Notes: a model not told the origin generated them from the letters alone. A stretch of 64,000 bases of DNA from Oscillospiraceae bacterium (GCA_025757985.1 CP107210.1:3008274-3072273), one strand, 5' to 3'. Positions 25,228 through 33,308 are shown, counted from the stretch's first letter. Numbers and translations are program-made.

Positions 25228-26145
25228 ATGTTTACCGTTGCCACCGTGCTGAATGCACTGGAGCTTGGCTTCATCTACGCGCTGGTTGCGATGGCGCTGT
25301 TCCTGAGCTTCCGCGTGCTGAACATCGCCGATATGACGACCGACGGCGCTTTCACACTGGGCTGTGCCGTCTCGGCCACCGCCGCTGTGGCCGGCCACCC
25401 GTTTTTGGGGCTGCCGCTGGCCATGCTGGCCGGTGCCGCCGCAGGCTTTGTCACGGCGTTTCTGCAGACGAGGCTGGCAGTGCCCTCCATTCTGGCGGGC
25501 ATCATCACCAACACGGGGCTGTACACGGTAAACCTTGCGGTTATGGGCTTTTCCTCCAATGTGCCGATGCTCAAGACCGTGACCATCTTTACGGCGGCGC
25601 AGGGCGCACTTGGCGAGGGTGCCCCCGCCAAGCTTCTGGTCGCAGTGGTTATCACGGTGGCCGTCTGCGCCCTGCTCATCGCGTTTCTGGGCACCCGGCT
25701 GGGCCTGTCCATCCGCGCCACCGGTGATAACCCCGACATGGTGCGCGCCTCCTCGATCAACACGGCCTTCACTGTCACAGTGGGGCTTTGCATCGCCAAC
25801 GCCATGACGGCGCTGTCCGGTGCGGTGCTGGCGCAGTACCAGCGCTCTGCCGACATCAACCTTGGCACCGGCATGGTCGTTATCGGTCTGGCGTCCCTCA
25901 TCATCGGCGAGACGCTCTTCGGCCGCGGCGGCATGTGGGTCAAGGCTGTGGCCGCCGTGGCGGGCAGCGTGATCTACCGCTTTATTATCGCGCTGGCACT
26001 GCGTGCCAATGTCCCCTCTGAATGTCTGAAGCTGATCTCTGCCATCATCGTGGCGCTGGCCATCGCGGCACCGGCGCTGCGCGCCAAGGCAGCCTTCCGC
26101 CGCCGCCGCGCCCATGCCGGAAAGGAGGCCGCCCGCCATGCTTGA
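25228..26145 (+). CDS. trpY: TrpY-like ABC transporter permease
   Basis: A 305-residue protein with about eight to nine helices, of the branched-chain-amino-acid/TrpY-type permease fold: LNIADMTTDGAFTLGCAV, SILAGIITNTGLYTVN, RATGDNPDMVRASSINT and GMVVIGLASLIIGETLFG. GAGAGGAAG precedes ATG 25228. Its last codons overlap the ATPase start. A basic, Arg-rich C-terminus faces the cytoplasm. Confidence 0.88.
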   Translation: MFTVATVLNALELGFIYALVAMALFLSFRVLNIADMTTDGAFTLGCAVSATAAVAGHPFLGLPLAMLAGAAAGFVTAFLQTRLAVPSILAGIITNTGLYTVNLAVMGFSSNVPMLKTVTIFTAAQGALGEGAPAKLLVAVVITVAVCALLIAFLGTRLGLSIRATGDNPDMVRASSINTAFTVTVGLCIANAMTALSGAVLAQYQRSADINLGTGMVVIGLASLIIGETLFGRGGMWVKAVAAVAGSVIYRFIIALALRANVPSECLKLISAIIVALAIAAPALRAKAAFRRRRAHAGKEAARHA

Positions 26146-26944
26146 GCTGAAAAATATCGGTAAGACCTTCAATCCCGGCACCGTCAATGAGAAGGTGGCG
26201 CTGCAGGGGGTGGATCTCCATTTGGCGCAGGGAGATTTCGCCACGATCGTCGGCTCCAACGGCGCGGGCAAATCCACGCTTTTCAACGCCATCGCCGGTG
26301 AGTTCATCGCCGATACCGGCACGATCACGCTGGACGGCAAGGATATCACCTTCCTGCCGGATTTCAAGCGCTCCAAGGCTATCGGGCGGATGTTTCAGGA
26401 TCCGCTGCGCGGCACGGCTCCCCACATGACGATCGAGGAAAACCTCGCGCTGGCCTTTCTGCGGGCGTCCGGGCATACCTCGTCCTTCTCGCGCATCTCC
26501 CGCAAGGACCGCGCGCTCTTTGCCGAAAGGCTCTCCGAGCTTGGCCTTGGGCTGGAGGATCGGATGAAGCAGCCGGTGGGGCTGCTCTCCGGCGGGCAGC
26601 GTCAGGCGCTGACCCTGCTGATGGCGACCCTCGTCACCCCCAAGCTGCTGCTGCTGGACGAGCATACCGCCGCCCTCGACCCCGCCACGGCGGATAAGGT
26701 GCTGGAGCTGACAAAGAAGATCGTGGCCGAAAACCACCTGACCTGTCTGATGATCACCCACAACATGCACGATGCACTCACCCTTGGCAACCGCACGCTG
26801 ATGATGGACCACGGCCGTATCGTGCTGGACATCGGCGGCGAGGAGCGCGCCCACACAACGGTGGACGGCCTGCTCAACCGCTTTGCCGAGAATGTCGGCC
26901 ATGCGCTGGACAATGACAGAATTTTGCTAAGCAAAGAGGTATAA
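26138..26944 (+). CDS. trpZ: TrpZ-like ABC transporter ATP-binding protein
   Basis: A 268-residue ATPase: Walker A GSNGAGKST (39-47), Q-loop near FQDPL, signature LLSGGQRQA (149-157), Walker B LLLLDEH (170-176) and H-loop THNMHD. ATG 26138 has AAGGAGG upstream and overlaps the permease stop; an in-frame ATG eight codons earlier is within the permease tail. It energises uptake through TrpX/TrpY. Confidence 0.93.
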   Translation: MLELKNIGKTFNPGTVNEKVALQGVDLHLAQGDFATIVGSNGAGKSTLFNAIAGEFIADTGTITLDGKDITFLPDFKRSKAIGRMFQDPLRGTAPHMTIEENLALAFLRASGHTSSFSRISRKDRALFAERLSELGLGLEDRMKQPVGLLSGGQRQALTLLMATLVTPKLLLLDEHTAALDPATADKVLELTKKIVAENHLTCLMITHNMHDALTLGNRTLMMDHGRIVLDIGGEERAHTTVDGLLNRFAENVGHALDNDRILLSKEV

Positions 26945-26949
26945 AAAAC

Positions 26950-26985
26950 CGCCCGCACGATGAAAAATCGTGCGGGCGATTTTTT
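26950..26985 (+). terminator. terminator of the trpXYZ-like operon
   Basis: A perfect 12-bp stem CGCCCGCACGAT/ATCGTGCGGGCG with GAAAA loop, followed by six T. A-run on the 5' side makes it usable from both directions. Confidence 0.92.
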
Positions 26986-26996
26986 ACGGTTACGCG

Positions 26997-27082
26997 GTAG
27001 GGGCCGGGCATGCCCGGCCCGGCAGTATAAGGCGAGTGAGCGTCTGCGGGAAGGCCGCGGGCCGCACATGTGCGGCCCCTAC
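26997..27082. repeat. GTAGGGGC-family palindrome pair
   Basis: GGGGCCGGGCATGCCCGGCCC and GGGCCGCACATGTGCGGCCC hairpins lie between outer GTAGGGG and CCCCTAC ends. Confidence 0.75.
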
Positions 27083-27100
27083 GACGCTGCTTGCCGGTCT

Positions 27101-27150
27101 GTAGGGGCGATTCCATATCCGCCCGCGGAGGGGTCAAGACCCCTCCCTAC
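27101..27150. repeat. GTAGGGGC-family palindrome pair
   Basis: GGGCGATTCCATATCCGCCC, then GGAGGGGTCAAGACCCCTCC, between GTAGGGG and CCCTAC ends. It is the second unit of an array of three. Confidence 0.7.
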
Positions 27151-27173
27151 AAGGCGAGTGAAAAAGGAGTGCT

Positions 27174-27197
27174 GTAGGGGCGAACATCGTTCGCCCG
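27174..27197. repeat. GTAGGGGC-family single palindrome
   Basis: GGGCGAACATCGTTCGCCC follows GTAG. It ends 4 bp before the stop codon of galM and could work as its terminator hairpin, although no T run is present. Confidence 0.65.
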
Positions 27198-27200
27198 CTT

Positions 27201-28250
27201 TCACATCTCTGCCAAATCAAAGCGATAGATCGTGGTGGAGCTGTAGGGCTGGTCGGGCAGCAGCGTGGTATCGGGGAAGTTCGGGTGGTTCGGTGCATCG
27301 GGAAAATCCTCAGTCTCAAAGCAGACTGCATCCCGCGCGGCGTAATGGGCGCCGTCCTTGCCCTCGGTCACGGGCTTCAGGAAGTTGGCTGTGTACAGGT
27401 GCATACCGGGCAGGGTGGTCAGGACCTCCATGCGGATGCCGGTTTCGGGGCCGACTGCCCAGGCGGCGTGGCGCAGGCCGCTGTCACGGATGACATAGCA
27501 CTGGTCGTAGCCGCTGCAGTCGGTCAGCGGCTTGAAATCGGCACCGATGTCCAGCCCAAGGGTCTTTTCCTCGGTAAAGTCCATCGGCGTGCCCTTGACC
27601 GGCAGCTTGCGGCCGGTCGGGATGCTCTGCGCATCGGCCTCAAGGTAGGCATCGGCGTCCACTGTTACGCGGTGGCCCAGCGCACTGCCGCTGGTGTGAC
27701 CGTTCAGGTTGAAATAGCTGTGGTTCGTCATGTTGCAGACAGTCGGCGCATCGGTCGTGGCGGTGTAGCGGATGACCAGCCCGCTCTTGGCAAGGCTGTA
27801 GCGGATCTTCAGCTCCAGATTGCCGGGGAAACCGTCCGTCCCGGCAGGGCTGAACGCCGTCATCGTCACGCTGTCGGTCTCGCCGGGGGTCAGCGCAACA
27901 TCAAACAGCGTGTGGTTGAAGCCGTGCAGGCCGCTGTGCAGGCAGTTTCCGTTCTGGTTGGGTGTCACATGGACGATCTCCTCATACAGCGGGAACTGCG
28001 CGCCCGCAATGCGGTTGGCAAACCGGCCCACGGCTGCGCCCATGCTGTCGGTGTTCAGCTCATAGTCGGCGGCGGTGGGGTAGCCCAGCACGACATCCAC
28101 AGGGTTGCCCTTGCGGTCCGGCACAAGGATGCGGTGGATGACAGCGGCGTAGCTGAGCAGCTGTACCTCAATAAACTCATTCTTCAACACCGCCAGCTTG
28201 ACAGTCTGGCCGGTGGTGGACTTGCCGAAATCCCGGATAGAAACGGACAT
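27201..28250 (-). CDS. galM: aldose 1-epimerase (galactose mutarotase)
   Basis: A 349-residue GalM-type beta-sandwich enzyme that interconverts the alpha and beta anomers of glucose/galactose in the cytosol. Landmarks are AAVGRFANRIAGAQF, CLHSGLHGFNHTLFDV, CNMTNHSYFNLNGH with the catalytic histidine, SGYDQCYVI, and LTTLPGMHLYTANFL near the catalytic Glu region. GGAGG lies just before ATG 28250. It is 14 nt downstream of the TrpR-like gene and probably co-transcribed with it. Confidence 0.95.
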   Translation of the reverse strand: MSVSIRDFGKSTTGQTVKLAVLKNEFIEVQLLSYAAVIHRILVPDRKGNPVDVVLGYPTAADYELNTDSMGAAVGRFANRIAGAQFPLYEEIVHVTPNQNGNCLHSGLHGFNHTLFDVALTPGETDSVTMTAFSPAGTDGFPGNLELKIRYSLAKSGLVIRYTATTDAPTVCNMTNHSYFNLNGHTSGSALGHRVTVDADAYLEADAQSIPTGRKLPVKGTPMDFTEEKTLGLDIGADFKPLTDCSGYDQCYVIRDSGLRHAAWAVGPETGIRMEVLTTLPGMHLYTANFLKPVTEGKDGAHYAARDAVCFETEDFPDAPNHPNFPDTTLLPDQPYSSTTIYRFDLAEM

Positions 28251-28264
28251 GACAGAAGCCTCCT

Positions 28265-28624
28265 TTATTTTTCAGCATCGGCGGGGATGCCCTGCGCGAC
28301 CAGATCCTCGCGCACACTCTCGGCCACGCTGCCGGTGCCGTAGTTCAGCATACGGTTTACACGGCTGACGGTGGCGCTGGAGGCACCCGTCTCCCGGCGG
28401 ATCTCGCTGTAGACCTTGCCCTGCAAAAGGCACCCGGCCACGGCATAGCGCTGCTCCATCGTGCGCAGCTCTGTCACGGCACACAGGTCGTCAAAAAAGC
28501 GGATGCATTCCTCAAGCGTGTTCAGTCGCAGGATCGCCTCATACAGGGCGGTATTACGTTCATTTTGCTGCATAGCGTTCAGGCGCAGGTCGTGCGCCGA
28601 CCTCTTTCTTTGTAAAATTTGCAT
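28265..28624 (-). CDS. YerC/YecD-type TrpR-like regulator
   Basis: 119 residues at most. The conserved part (from NTALYEAILRLNTLEECIRF, then FDDLCAVTELRTMEQR, ETGASSATVSRVNRMLNYG) is the Trp-repressor fold of the YerC family, a small DNA-binding dimer. Family members usually have about 100 residues, so the real start may be ATG 28573; neither start has a well-placed RBS. Its regulon is unknown, but it lies 1.3 kb from a Trp T-box transporter. The promoter (28678-28650) contains the inverted repeat TTGAC-N7-GTCAA. Confidence 0.85.
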   Translation of the reverse strand: MQILQRKRSAHDLRLNAMQQNERNTALYEAILRLNTLEECIRFFDDLCAVTELRTMEQRYAVAGCLLQGKVYSEIRRETGASSATVSRVNRMLNYGTGSVAESVREDLVAQGIPADAEK

Positions 28625-28649
28625 TTGTTTGCAGTTGGTATCTCCCTAC

Positions 28650-28678
28650 ATTCTAGCAAATTTGACCAAGCAAGTCAA
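28650..28678 (-). promoter_or_regulatory. promoter of the TrpR-like gene with internal dyad
   Basis: Minus strand: TTGACT (28678-28673), 17 nt, TAGAAT (28655-28650). TTGAC-TTGCTTG-GTCAA covers the -35 box and part of the spacer, a candidate autoregulatory operator. Confidence 0.65.
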
Positions 28679-28711
28679 TACTCTAAAGTGCGAAAGTAAT
28701 GCCAAAACCGC

Positions 28712-28740
28712 TTGCATTTAACACCAAATTGTTGTATTAT
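28712..28740 (+). promoter_or_regulatory. promoter of the small membrane protein/rmuC pair
   Basis: TTGCAT (28712-28717), 17 nt, TATTAT (28735-28740), divergent from the TrpR-like promoter. Confidence 0.65.
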
Positions 28741-28769
28741 AGAAGTACTGACTTTATGGGGAGAATCGT

Positions 28770-29156
28770 ATGCCGACTACATTGCTGATCGTCTACCGCG
28801 TGCTGGGCACGGTGCTTTTTGCACTGGCCGCCGCCGCGATTGTGGAAAAATACCGCACCGTGCGCGGGGCTGTGCTGCTGCCTGCCCGCGTACTGGAATG
28901 CCGCAAGGCCGGCTCCACCAGCCCCGGCGCGGCAGCCGGCGGCTACCGCTATCTGGTGGAGCTGCATGCCAACGGCCGGAGGCTGGAGATGGAGACGAAC
29001 GACTCCTTCTGGTTCAGGCATGACAAGGACAAGGGCAAGATCATTCAGGTCTGGTACAACCCCAGTGCCCGCTGTGTTGAGCGCAAAAGCTGGGAGACCG
29101 AAATATTCTCGGCATTGCTGGCCGGTATCGGTGCGGCGCTGCTGCTGATCCGCTGA
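28770..29156 (+). CDS. DUF3592-like small membrane protein
   Basis: 128 residues with a helix at each end (about 7-25 and 108-127) and a beta-rich segment between them (GGYRYLVELHANGRRLEMET, IIQVWYNPSARCV), the layout of DUF3592 proteins. Function unknown. RmuC starts 8 nt after its stop, so the two are one transcript. Confidence 0.6.
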   Translation: MPTTLLIVYRVLGTVLFALAAAAIVEKYRTVRGAVLLPARVLECRKAGSTSPGAAAGGYRYLVELHANGRRLEMETNDSFWFRHDKDKGKIIQVWYNPSARCVERKSWETEIFSALLAGIGAALLLIR

Positions 29157-29163
29157 GGTGACT

Positions 29164-30528
29164 ATGGATTGGATACTGTATCTGCTGCTGGCGCTGGCCG
29201 CAGCGGGGGATATTTTGCTGGCTGTGGTGCTGGCAAAGGTCATGCGTAAAAACGCGGGACCGGAGCAGAAAATCGACACAGCGGACGATTTTGTCCGTGC
29301 CGTGACACCGGTGCTGCAGAGCGAAACCGACCTGCTGGCCGAGCAGCTGCGTGCCATGCAGGGAGAGAGCGCCCGCACCACAAGCGCAACGCTGCGCGAC
29401 TTTTCCGCCGTGCTGGCCGAAAATCAGCGCCAGAGCGCAGCCAATAGCACCGCTCGGCTGGAGGCCATCGACCGCGCCGGGGCAGCCCGCCAGCGCGCGG
29501 CCAACGATGCCCTGCTTGCCCAGCTGACGATGATGGAAAACCGCCTGAAAAATCTGGAGGATTCCAACGCTACCCGGATGGACAGCGTGCGCGGCGCGCT
29601 GGTGCAGGGGCTGAATACGATCCGTGCCGACAACAACAAAAAGCTGGATGAGATACGCGGCACGGTCGAGGAAAAGCTGCAGGACACGCTGCAGCAGCGG
29701 ATCAATGACTCCTTTAAGACGGTCAGCGCCCAGCTGGAGCAGGTCTATAAGGGTCTGGGAGAGATGCAGAACCTCGCCGCCGATGTCGGCAGCCTCAAGC
29801 AGGTCCTTTCCGGGGTAAAGACCCGCGGCATACTGGGCGAGGTGCAGCTTGGCGCGATCCTTGAGCAGATCCTGGCCCCCGGCCAGTATGAGGAAAATGT
29901 GGCTACGGTGCCCGGCAGCACCAACCGCGTGGAATTTGCGGTCAAGCTGCCGGGGCAGGGCGGCCCGGTCTGGCTGCCCATTGACGCCAAGTTCCCCGGT
30001 GATACCTACGCCCACCTGCAGGCAGCGCAGCAGCGCGGCGATGCAGCCGCTGTGAACGCGATGCGCAAGGCGCTGAACAATGTGCTGCGCGCTGAGGCAA
30101 AGGATATCCATGACAAGTACATCGAGGTACCCTACACCACCAGCTTCGGCATCCTGTTCCTGCCGTTTGAGGGGCTGTACGCCGAGGTCGTCTCCAGCGG
30201 CGTGACCGAGCTGCTGCAGCGCGAGTATCAGATCACGGTTGCAGGCCCCTCCACGATGGCGGCACTGCTCAACGCTTTGCAGATGGGCTTCCGCACGCTG
30301 GCGATCCAGAAGCGCTCCGGCGAGGTCTGGACGATTTTGGGTGCGGTTAAGACCGAGTTTGAAAAGTTCGGCACCGGCCTGCAGCAGATGCAGCGCCACC
30401 TGAACCAGACCGGCTCCGATCTGGAGGAGCTGATCGGCCCGCGCAGCCGCGCCATCACCCGCAAGCTGGAGTCAGTGCAGCAGCTTGACCCGGATGCCGC
30501 CGCAGAGCTATTGGGCATCGAGGAGTAG
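29164..30528 (+). CDS. rmuC: RmuC-family DNA recombination protein
   Basis: 454 residues: N-terminal membrane anchor (3-22), a long coiled coil (about 40-200), then the RmuC nuclease-like domain (KTRGILGEVQLGAILEQILA, EFAVKLPGQ, WLPIDAKFP, YIEVPYTTSFGILFLPFEGL). RmuC limits inversions at short repeats in E. coli and is thought to be a nuclease. ATG 29164 has GAGGTGACT directly upstream and is preferred over GTG 29158. Confidence 0.93.
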   Translation: MDWILYLLLALAAAGDILLAVVLAKVMRKNAGPEQKIDTADDFVRAVTPVLQSETDLLAEQLRAMQGESARTTSATLRDFSAVLAENQRQSAANSTARLEAIDRAGAARQRAANDALLAQLTMMENRLKNLEDSNATRMDSVRGALVQGLNTIRADNNKKLDEIRGTVEEKLQDTLQQRINDSFKTVSAQLEQVYKGLGEMQNLAADVGSLKQVLSGVKTRGILGEVQLGAILEQILAPGQYEENVATVPGSTNRVEFAVKLPGQGGPVWLPIDAKFPGDTYAHLQAAQQRGDAAAVNAMRKALNNVLRAEAKDIHDKYIEVPYTTSFGILFLPFEGLYAEVVSSGVTELLQREYQITVAGPSTMAALLNALQMGFRTLAIQKRSGEVWTILGAVKTEFEKFGTGLQQMQRHLNQTGSDLEELIGPRSRAITRKLESVQQLDPDAAAELLGIEE

Positions 30529-30589
30529 GGGAGGCGTATCCCTGTCGGGCTATGTGCCGTTATTGCATTGCTAAAAAGTTTATAGAGCA

Positions 30590-30615
30590 GTAGGGGCGGC
30601 ATATATGCCGCCCGC
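30590..30615. repeat. GTAGGGGC-family palindrome
   Basis: GGGCGGCATATATGCCGCCC follows GTAG. It is the first of three in the 408-bp gap 30529-30936, which otherwise holds only a promoter. Confidence 0.75.
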
Positions 30616-30673
30616 CGCCTTGCGCCGCCGCCCTCTGCCCTTATTTATAGCTTCTTCCAAAATCACATCTTCC

Positions 30674-30703
30674 GTAGGGGGGCGGATTCCGTATCCGCCC
30701 GCC
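30674..30703. repeat. GTAGGGGC-family palindrome
   Basis: GTAGGGG, then GGGCGGATTCCGTATCCGCCC. Confidence 0.75.
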
Positions 30704-30734
30704 GCTTTCCCACAAATGGCCATTTGCTGTACAC

Positions 30735-30762
30735 GGCAGGGCCGGGCATGCCCGGCCCCTAC
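30735..30762. repeat. GTAGGGGC-family palindrome, inverted orientation
   Basis: GGGCCGGGCATGCCCGGCCC is followed by CTAC, so its flanking GTAG lies on the opposite side from the two previous copies. Confidence 0.75.
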
Positions 30763-30843
30763 AGTGTGGTTGTTTGCTTTCCACGCTGTCATTTTCGCCA
30801 GAATCCGCCCCCGCAAGGGGGCTTTTTCTATGCCGCTGCCCAC

Positions 30844-30872
30844 TTTACACGGCGGGTGCGCTGTGGTATACT
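30844..30872 (+). promoter_or_regulatory. promoter of degV
   Basis: TTTACA (30844-30849), 17 nt, TATACT (30867-30872). Confidence 0.65.
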
Positions 30873-30936
30873 GAATAAGTTATTGAACAGTCAACAACAT
30901 GCGGCGCTGCCGCACGCCCATAAAGGAGTTACTGCC

Positions 30937-31782
30937 ATGATCCGTATTGTTACCGATTCCGCCGCCGATTTGACCGCAGCGGAGCTGAACGCCCCCGGCG
31001 TTTTTGTTGTGCCGCTGTCTGTCACCTTTGCAGACGGCACCACCCAGCTTGATGACGGCACGATGACGAAGGATGAATTCTTCGTCCGTCTGGCAGAGGA
31101 CAGCAAGCTGCCCCGCACAAGCCAGCCCAGCCCGGCCAGCTTTATACAGGTGTATGAGGACGCCGCCGCAGCGGGGGATGAGGTTCTTGTGATCACCATT
31201 GGCCAGAAGCTGTCCGGCACCTACCAGTGCGCGCATCTGGCCGCCGCCGATGTCGGCCTGCAGGCGCATATCGTGGACTCCGAAGCGGCTTCGCAGGCTG
31301 AGGCGCTGCTCGTCCGTGAGGCGGTGCGCCTGCGTGATGAGGAGGGCCTGACGGCGGAGGAGATCGCCGCTGTGCTGGAACAGTTCAAGAAGCGGGTGCG
31401 CATCGTTGCCGTGGTGGACAGCCTCAAGCATCTGCAGAAGGGCGGCCGGCTGCCGGCAGCGGTGGCGCTGGTGGGCGGCGCACTCGGCATCAAGCCGGTG
31501 CTGGCCCTGCAGGACGGTGCCATCAAGCTGGTGGACAAGGGCCGCGGCCGCCCCGGTGCGCTGGTCGCCATGTTCAAGCAGCTGGACACGCTCGGCGGTG
31601 TTGACCCGCGCTACGGCTATACGCTGCTCTACAGCGATAACAAGCAGCTTATTGCACCGGTACACCACTACATGCACCAGAATCTCCAACTGACCGGCGG
31701 CCGTGTGGCCCAGCTTGGCCCCACTATCGGCACCCATGTCGGCCCCGGTGTGGTCGGCGTGGTGTTTGTAGCGAAGGAGTAA
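30937..31782 (+). CDS. DegV-family fatty-acid-binding protein
   Basis: A 281-residue two-domain DegV protein: IVTDSAADLT, the KLPRTSQPSPASF motif contacting the lipid head group, TIGQKLSGTYQCA, VDSLKHLQKGGRLP and GTHVGPGVVGVVF. DegV/FakB proteins hold a fatty acid and present it for phosphorylation by FakA. ATG 30937 has AAAGGAG upstream; the open frame further upstream lies in repeats and is not coding. It appears to be a single-gene unit ended by the terminator at 31827. Confidence 0.95.
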   Translation: MIRIVTDSAADLTAAELNAPGVFVVPLSVTFADGTTQLDDGTMTKDEFFVRLAEDSKLPRTSQPSPASFIQVYEDAAAAGDEVLVITIGQKLSGTYQCAHLAAADVGLQAHIVDSEAASQAEALLVREAVRLRDEEGLTAEEIAAVLEQFKKRVRIVAVVDSLKHLQKGGRLPAAVALVGGALGIKPVLALQDGAIKLVDKGRGRPGALVAMFKQLDTLGGVDPRYGYTLLYSDNKQLIAPVHHYMHQNLQLTGGRVAQLGPTIGTHVGPGVVGVVFVAKE

Positions 31783-31793
31783 CAAAATAAAAT

Positions 31794-31820
31794 GTAGGGG
31801 CGAGCAATGCTCGCCCCTAC
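31794..31820. repeat. GTAGGGGC-family perfect palindrome
   Basis: GTAGGGGCGAGCA and its exact complement flank a single central base, without spare sequence. It is the cleanest single unit of the family. Confidence 0.85.
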
Positions 31821-31826
31821 AAATTG

Positions 31827-31853
31827 AGCTTCTCTGTTCGGAGAAGCTTTTTT
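31827..31853 (+). terminator. terminator of degV
   Basis: AGCTTCTC/GAGAAGCT with a short loop, followed by a T run. It overlaps the stop codon of the opposing small gene. Confidence 0.85.
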
Positions 31854-31977
31854 ATTTTCCGCTGAAAAACTTATTCAGTGCATACACCCCCAGCACCAGC
31901 GCGCCGAGGACGAGGAAGATCCCCGCCATACCGGCGCAGAGCATCGAGAGGGTGACGGGCAGCAGAGCAGTTGACAT
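31852..31977 (-). CDS. small OadG-like membrane subunit
   Basis: 41 residues with one membrane helix (about 10-33) and a lysine-containing tail (YALNKFF). ATG 31977 is preceded by GGAGGCTTGCGCC. Size, topology and its place 13 nt after oadB suggest the gamma (OadG-type) subunit that anchors Na+-translocating decarboxylases; OadG proteins are usually about 80 residues. The short length makes homology hard to prove by eye. Confidence 0.6.
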   Translation of the reverse strand: MSTALLPVTLSMLCAGMAGIFLVLGALVLGVYALNKFFSGK

Positions 31978-31990
31978 GGCGCAAGCCTCC

Positions 31991-33130
31991 TTATACATAA
32001 CCGTTCATCAGGGTCAGGATCAGGCCGCCGGCGATGACCGATGCGATCTGGCCGGAGACATTGACGCTGATCGAGTACATGAGCAGGAAATTCTGGTTGT
32101 CCTCGGCCAGACCCATCTGGTTGACAACACGGCCGCTCATCGGGAAGGCGGAGATGCCCGCCGCGCCGATCATCGGGTTCAGCTTCTTGCCCTCGGGCAG
32201 GAACAAATTCAGCAGCTTGGCAAAGAAAACGCCGCCCGCCGTGTCAAAGACAAAGGCCACCAGACCCAGCGCCAGAATCAGCAGGGTGTCGGGGCGGACA
32301 AACTTGTCGGCGGTCATCTGCCCGGCCACGGTCAGGCCCAGCACGATCGTGATGAGGTTGGCCAGCACATTCTGGGCCGTCTCGGACAGGGCGTTCAGCA
32401 CGCCGCACTCGCGCAGCAGGTTGCCGAACATCAAAAAGCCGACCAGTGCCACGCTGGCGGGGGCCACAAGACCGGCCAGCACAGTGACAACGATGGGGAA
32501 GAGGATCTTGGTCGTTTTGCTGACGCTGCCCTTCTGGTAGGGCATCCGGATCCGCCGCTCTTTCTGGGTGGTGCAAAGGCGGATGACCGGCGGCTGCACG
32601 ATGGGAACCAGCGCCATATAGCTGTAGGCCGCCACCATGATAGCGCCCAGATATTTGCTGCCCAGCGTGTTGGCGACAAAGATGGCCGTGGGACCGTCTG
32701 CCGCGCCGATAACGGCGATGGAGGCTGCGTCAGGCAGGTCGAAGAACAGCCCCGCCAGCACGAGTGTGACAAAAATGCCGAACTGCGCCGCTGCGCCGAA
32801 CAGCATCAGCCACGGCTTTTCCAGCAGCGGGCCGAAGTCGATCATGGCACCGATGCCGATGAAGAGCAGCAGCGGGAACAGCTCGTTGGACATACCCGCG
32901 TCAAAAAGCGCGCTGATCAGGCCAACGGTCTCGCCCTGTGTGATGGCGCCGGACATCGGCAGGTTGACGAGGATCGCGCCGAAGCCCATCGGCAGCAGCA
33001 GGCTCGGCTCCATTTTTTTGACGATGGCAAGGTAGATCAGCAGGCCGCCAATGACCCACATGACCACCATCTGCCAGGTGAGGTTGCCGAGGTTTGCGAA
33101 CAGCCCGGCAAAGGTTTGCAGGATTTGCAT
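31991..33130 (-). CDS. Na+-transporting decarboxylase beta subunit (OadB family)
   Basis: A 379-residue membrane protein with about ten helices. The family motifs are clear: PLLLFIGIGAMIDFGPLL, AVIGAADGPTAIFVANTLG with the Na+-binding Asp, and GGVFFAKLLNLFLPEGKKLN. OadB couples decarboxylation of a biotin-bound carboxyl group to Na+ export, together with alpha and gamma subunits. No alpha (carboxyltransferase/biotin) gene is in the window. ATG 33130 has GGGAGGGAG upstream. A yybP-ykoY-like riboswitch with terminator precedes the gene, which is unusual for this family and hints at a role tied to Mn2+. Confidence 0.92.
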   Translation of the reverse strand: MQILQTFAGLFANLGNLTWQMVVMWVIGGLLIYLAIVKKMEPSLLLPMGFGAILVNLPMSGAITQGETVGLISALFDAGMSNELFPLLLFIGIGAMIDFGPLLEKPWLMLFGAAAQFGIFVTLVLAGLFFDLPDAASIAVIGAADGPTAIFVANTLGSKYLGAIMVAAYSYMALVPIVQPPVIRLCTTQKERRIRMPYQKGSVSKTTKILFPIVVTVLAGLVAPASVALVGFLMFGNLLRECGVLNALSETAQNVLANLITIVLGLTVAGQMTADKFVRPDTLLILALGLVAFVFDTAGGVFFAKLLNLFLPEGKKLNPMIGAAGISAFPMSGRVVNQMGLAEDNQNFLLMYSISVNVSGQIASVIAGGLILTLMNGYV

Positions 33131-33165
33131 AAGCTCCCTCCCATGGGTTATGGGCGGCAGGGCAA

Positions 33166-33207
33166 AATAAAAAGACCCCTGCCGCAGAAAAAACTGCGGC
33201 AAAAGTC
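33166..33207 (-). terminator. riboswitch-controlled terminator before oadB
   Basis: On the minus strand, GACTTTTGCCGCAG pairs over 14 bp (including G-U pairs) with CTGCGGCAGGGGTC around a T6 loop (33207-33174), followed by TTTTTATTTT. The first seven bases of the 5' arm are also the 3' strand of the aptamer's P1. Confidence 0.85.
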
Positions 33208-33298
33208 TCAGAATTGCAGTATGCCCCGGAGCCGCATCGGACGGCTCGTGGTGACGAAGCGATACGGCGCGGTGACCCGCGTCCCTTACTCCCTTTTA
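33201..33298 (-). promoter_or_regulatory. yybP-ykoY-like (Mn2+) riboswitch aptamer
   Basis: The minus strand reads AAAAGGGAGTA (33297-33287) at the 5' side and TACTGCAATTCTGAGACTTTT (in two parts, 33221-33201) at the 3' side, the hallmark P1/P2 strands of the yybP-ykoY motif. CGTCACCACGA in between matches the conserved inner loop. P1 formation would block the overlapping terminator, giving an ON switch with ligand. Known members sense Mn2+ and usually precede exporter genes. Identification is from memory of the consensus. Confidence 0.72.
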
Positions 33299-33308
33299 CC
33301 TACCTGAC

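Noticed and set aside
25024..26376. 450-codon minus frame across trpXYZ
   Set aside because: Shadow of three coupled transporter genes; the sequence is repetitive in Gly/His/Arg.
30590..30762. CRISPR-like spacing of palindromes
   Set aside because: Only three units with unequal spacing and opposite orientation, no constant direct repeat and no cas genes; they belong to the dispersed palindrome family.
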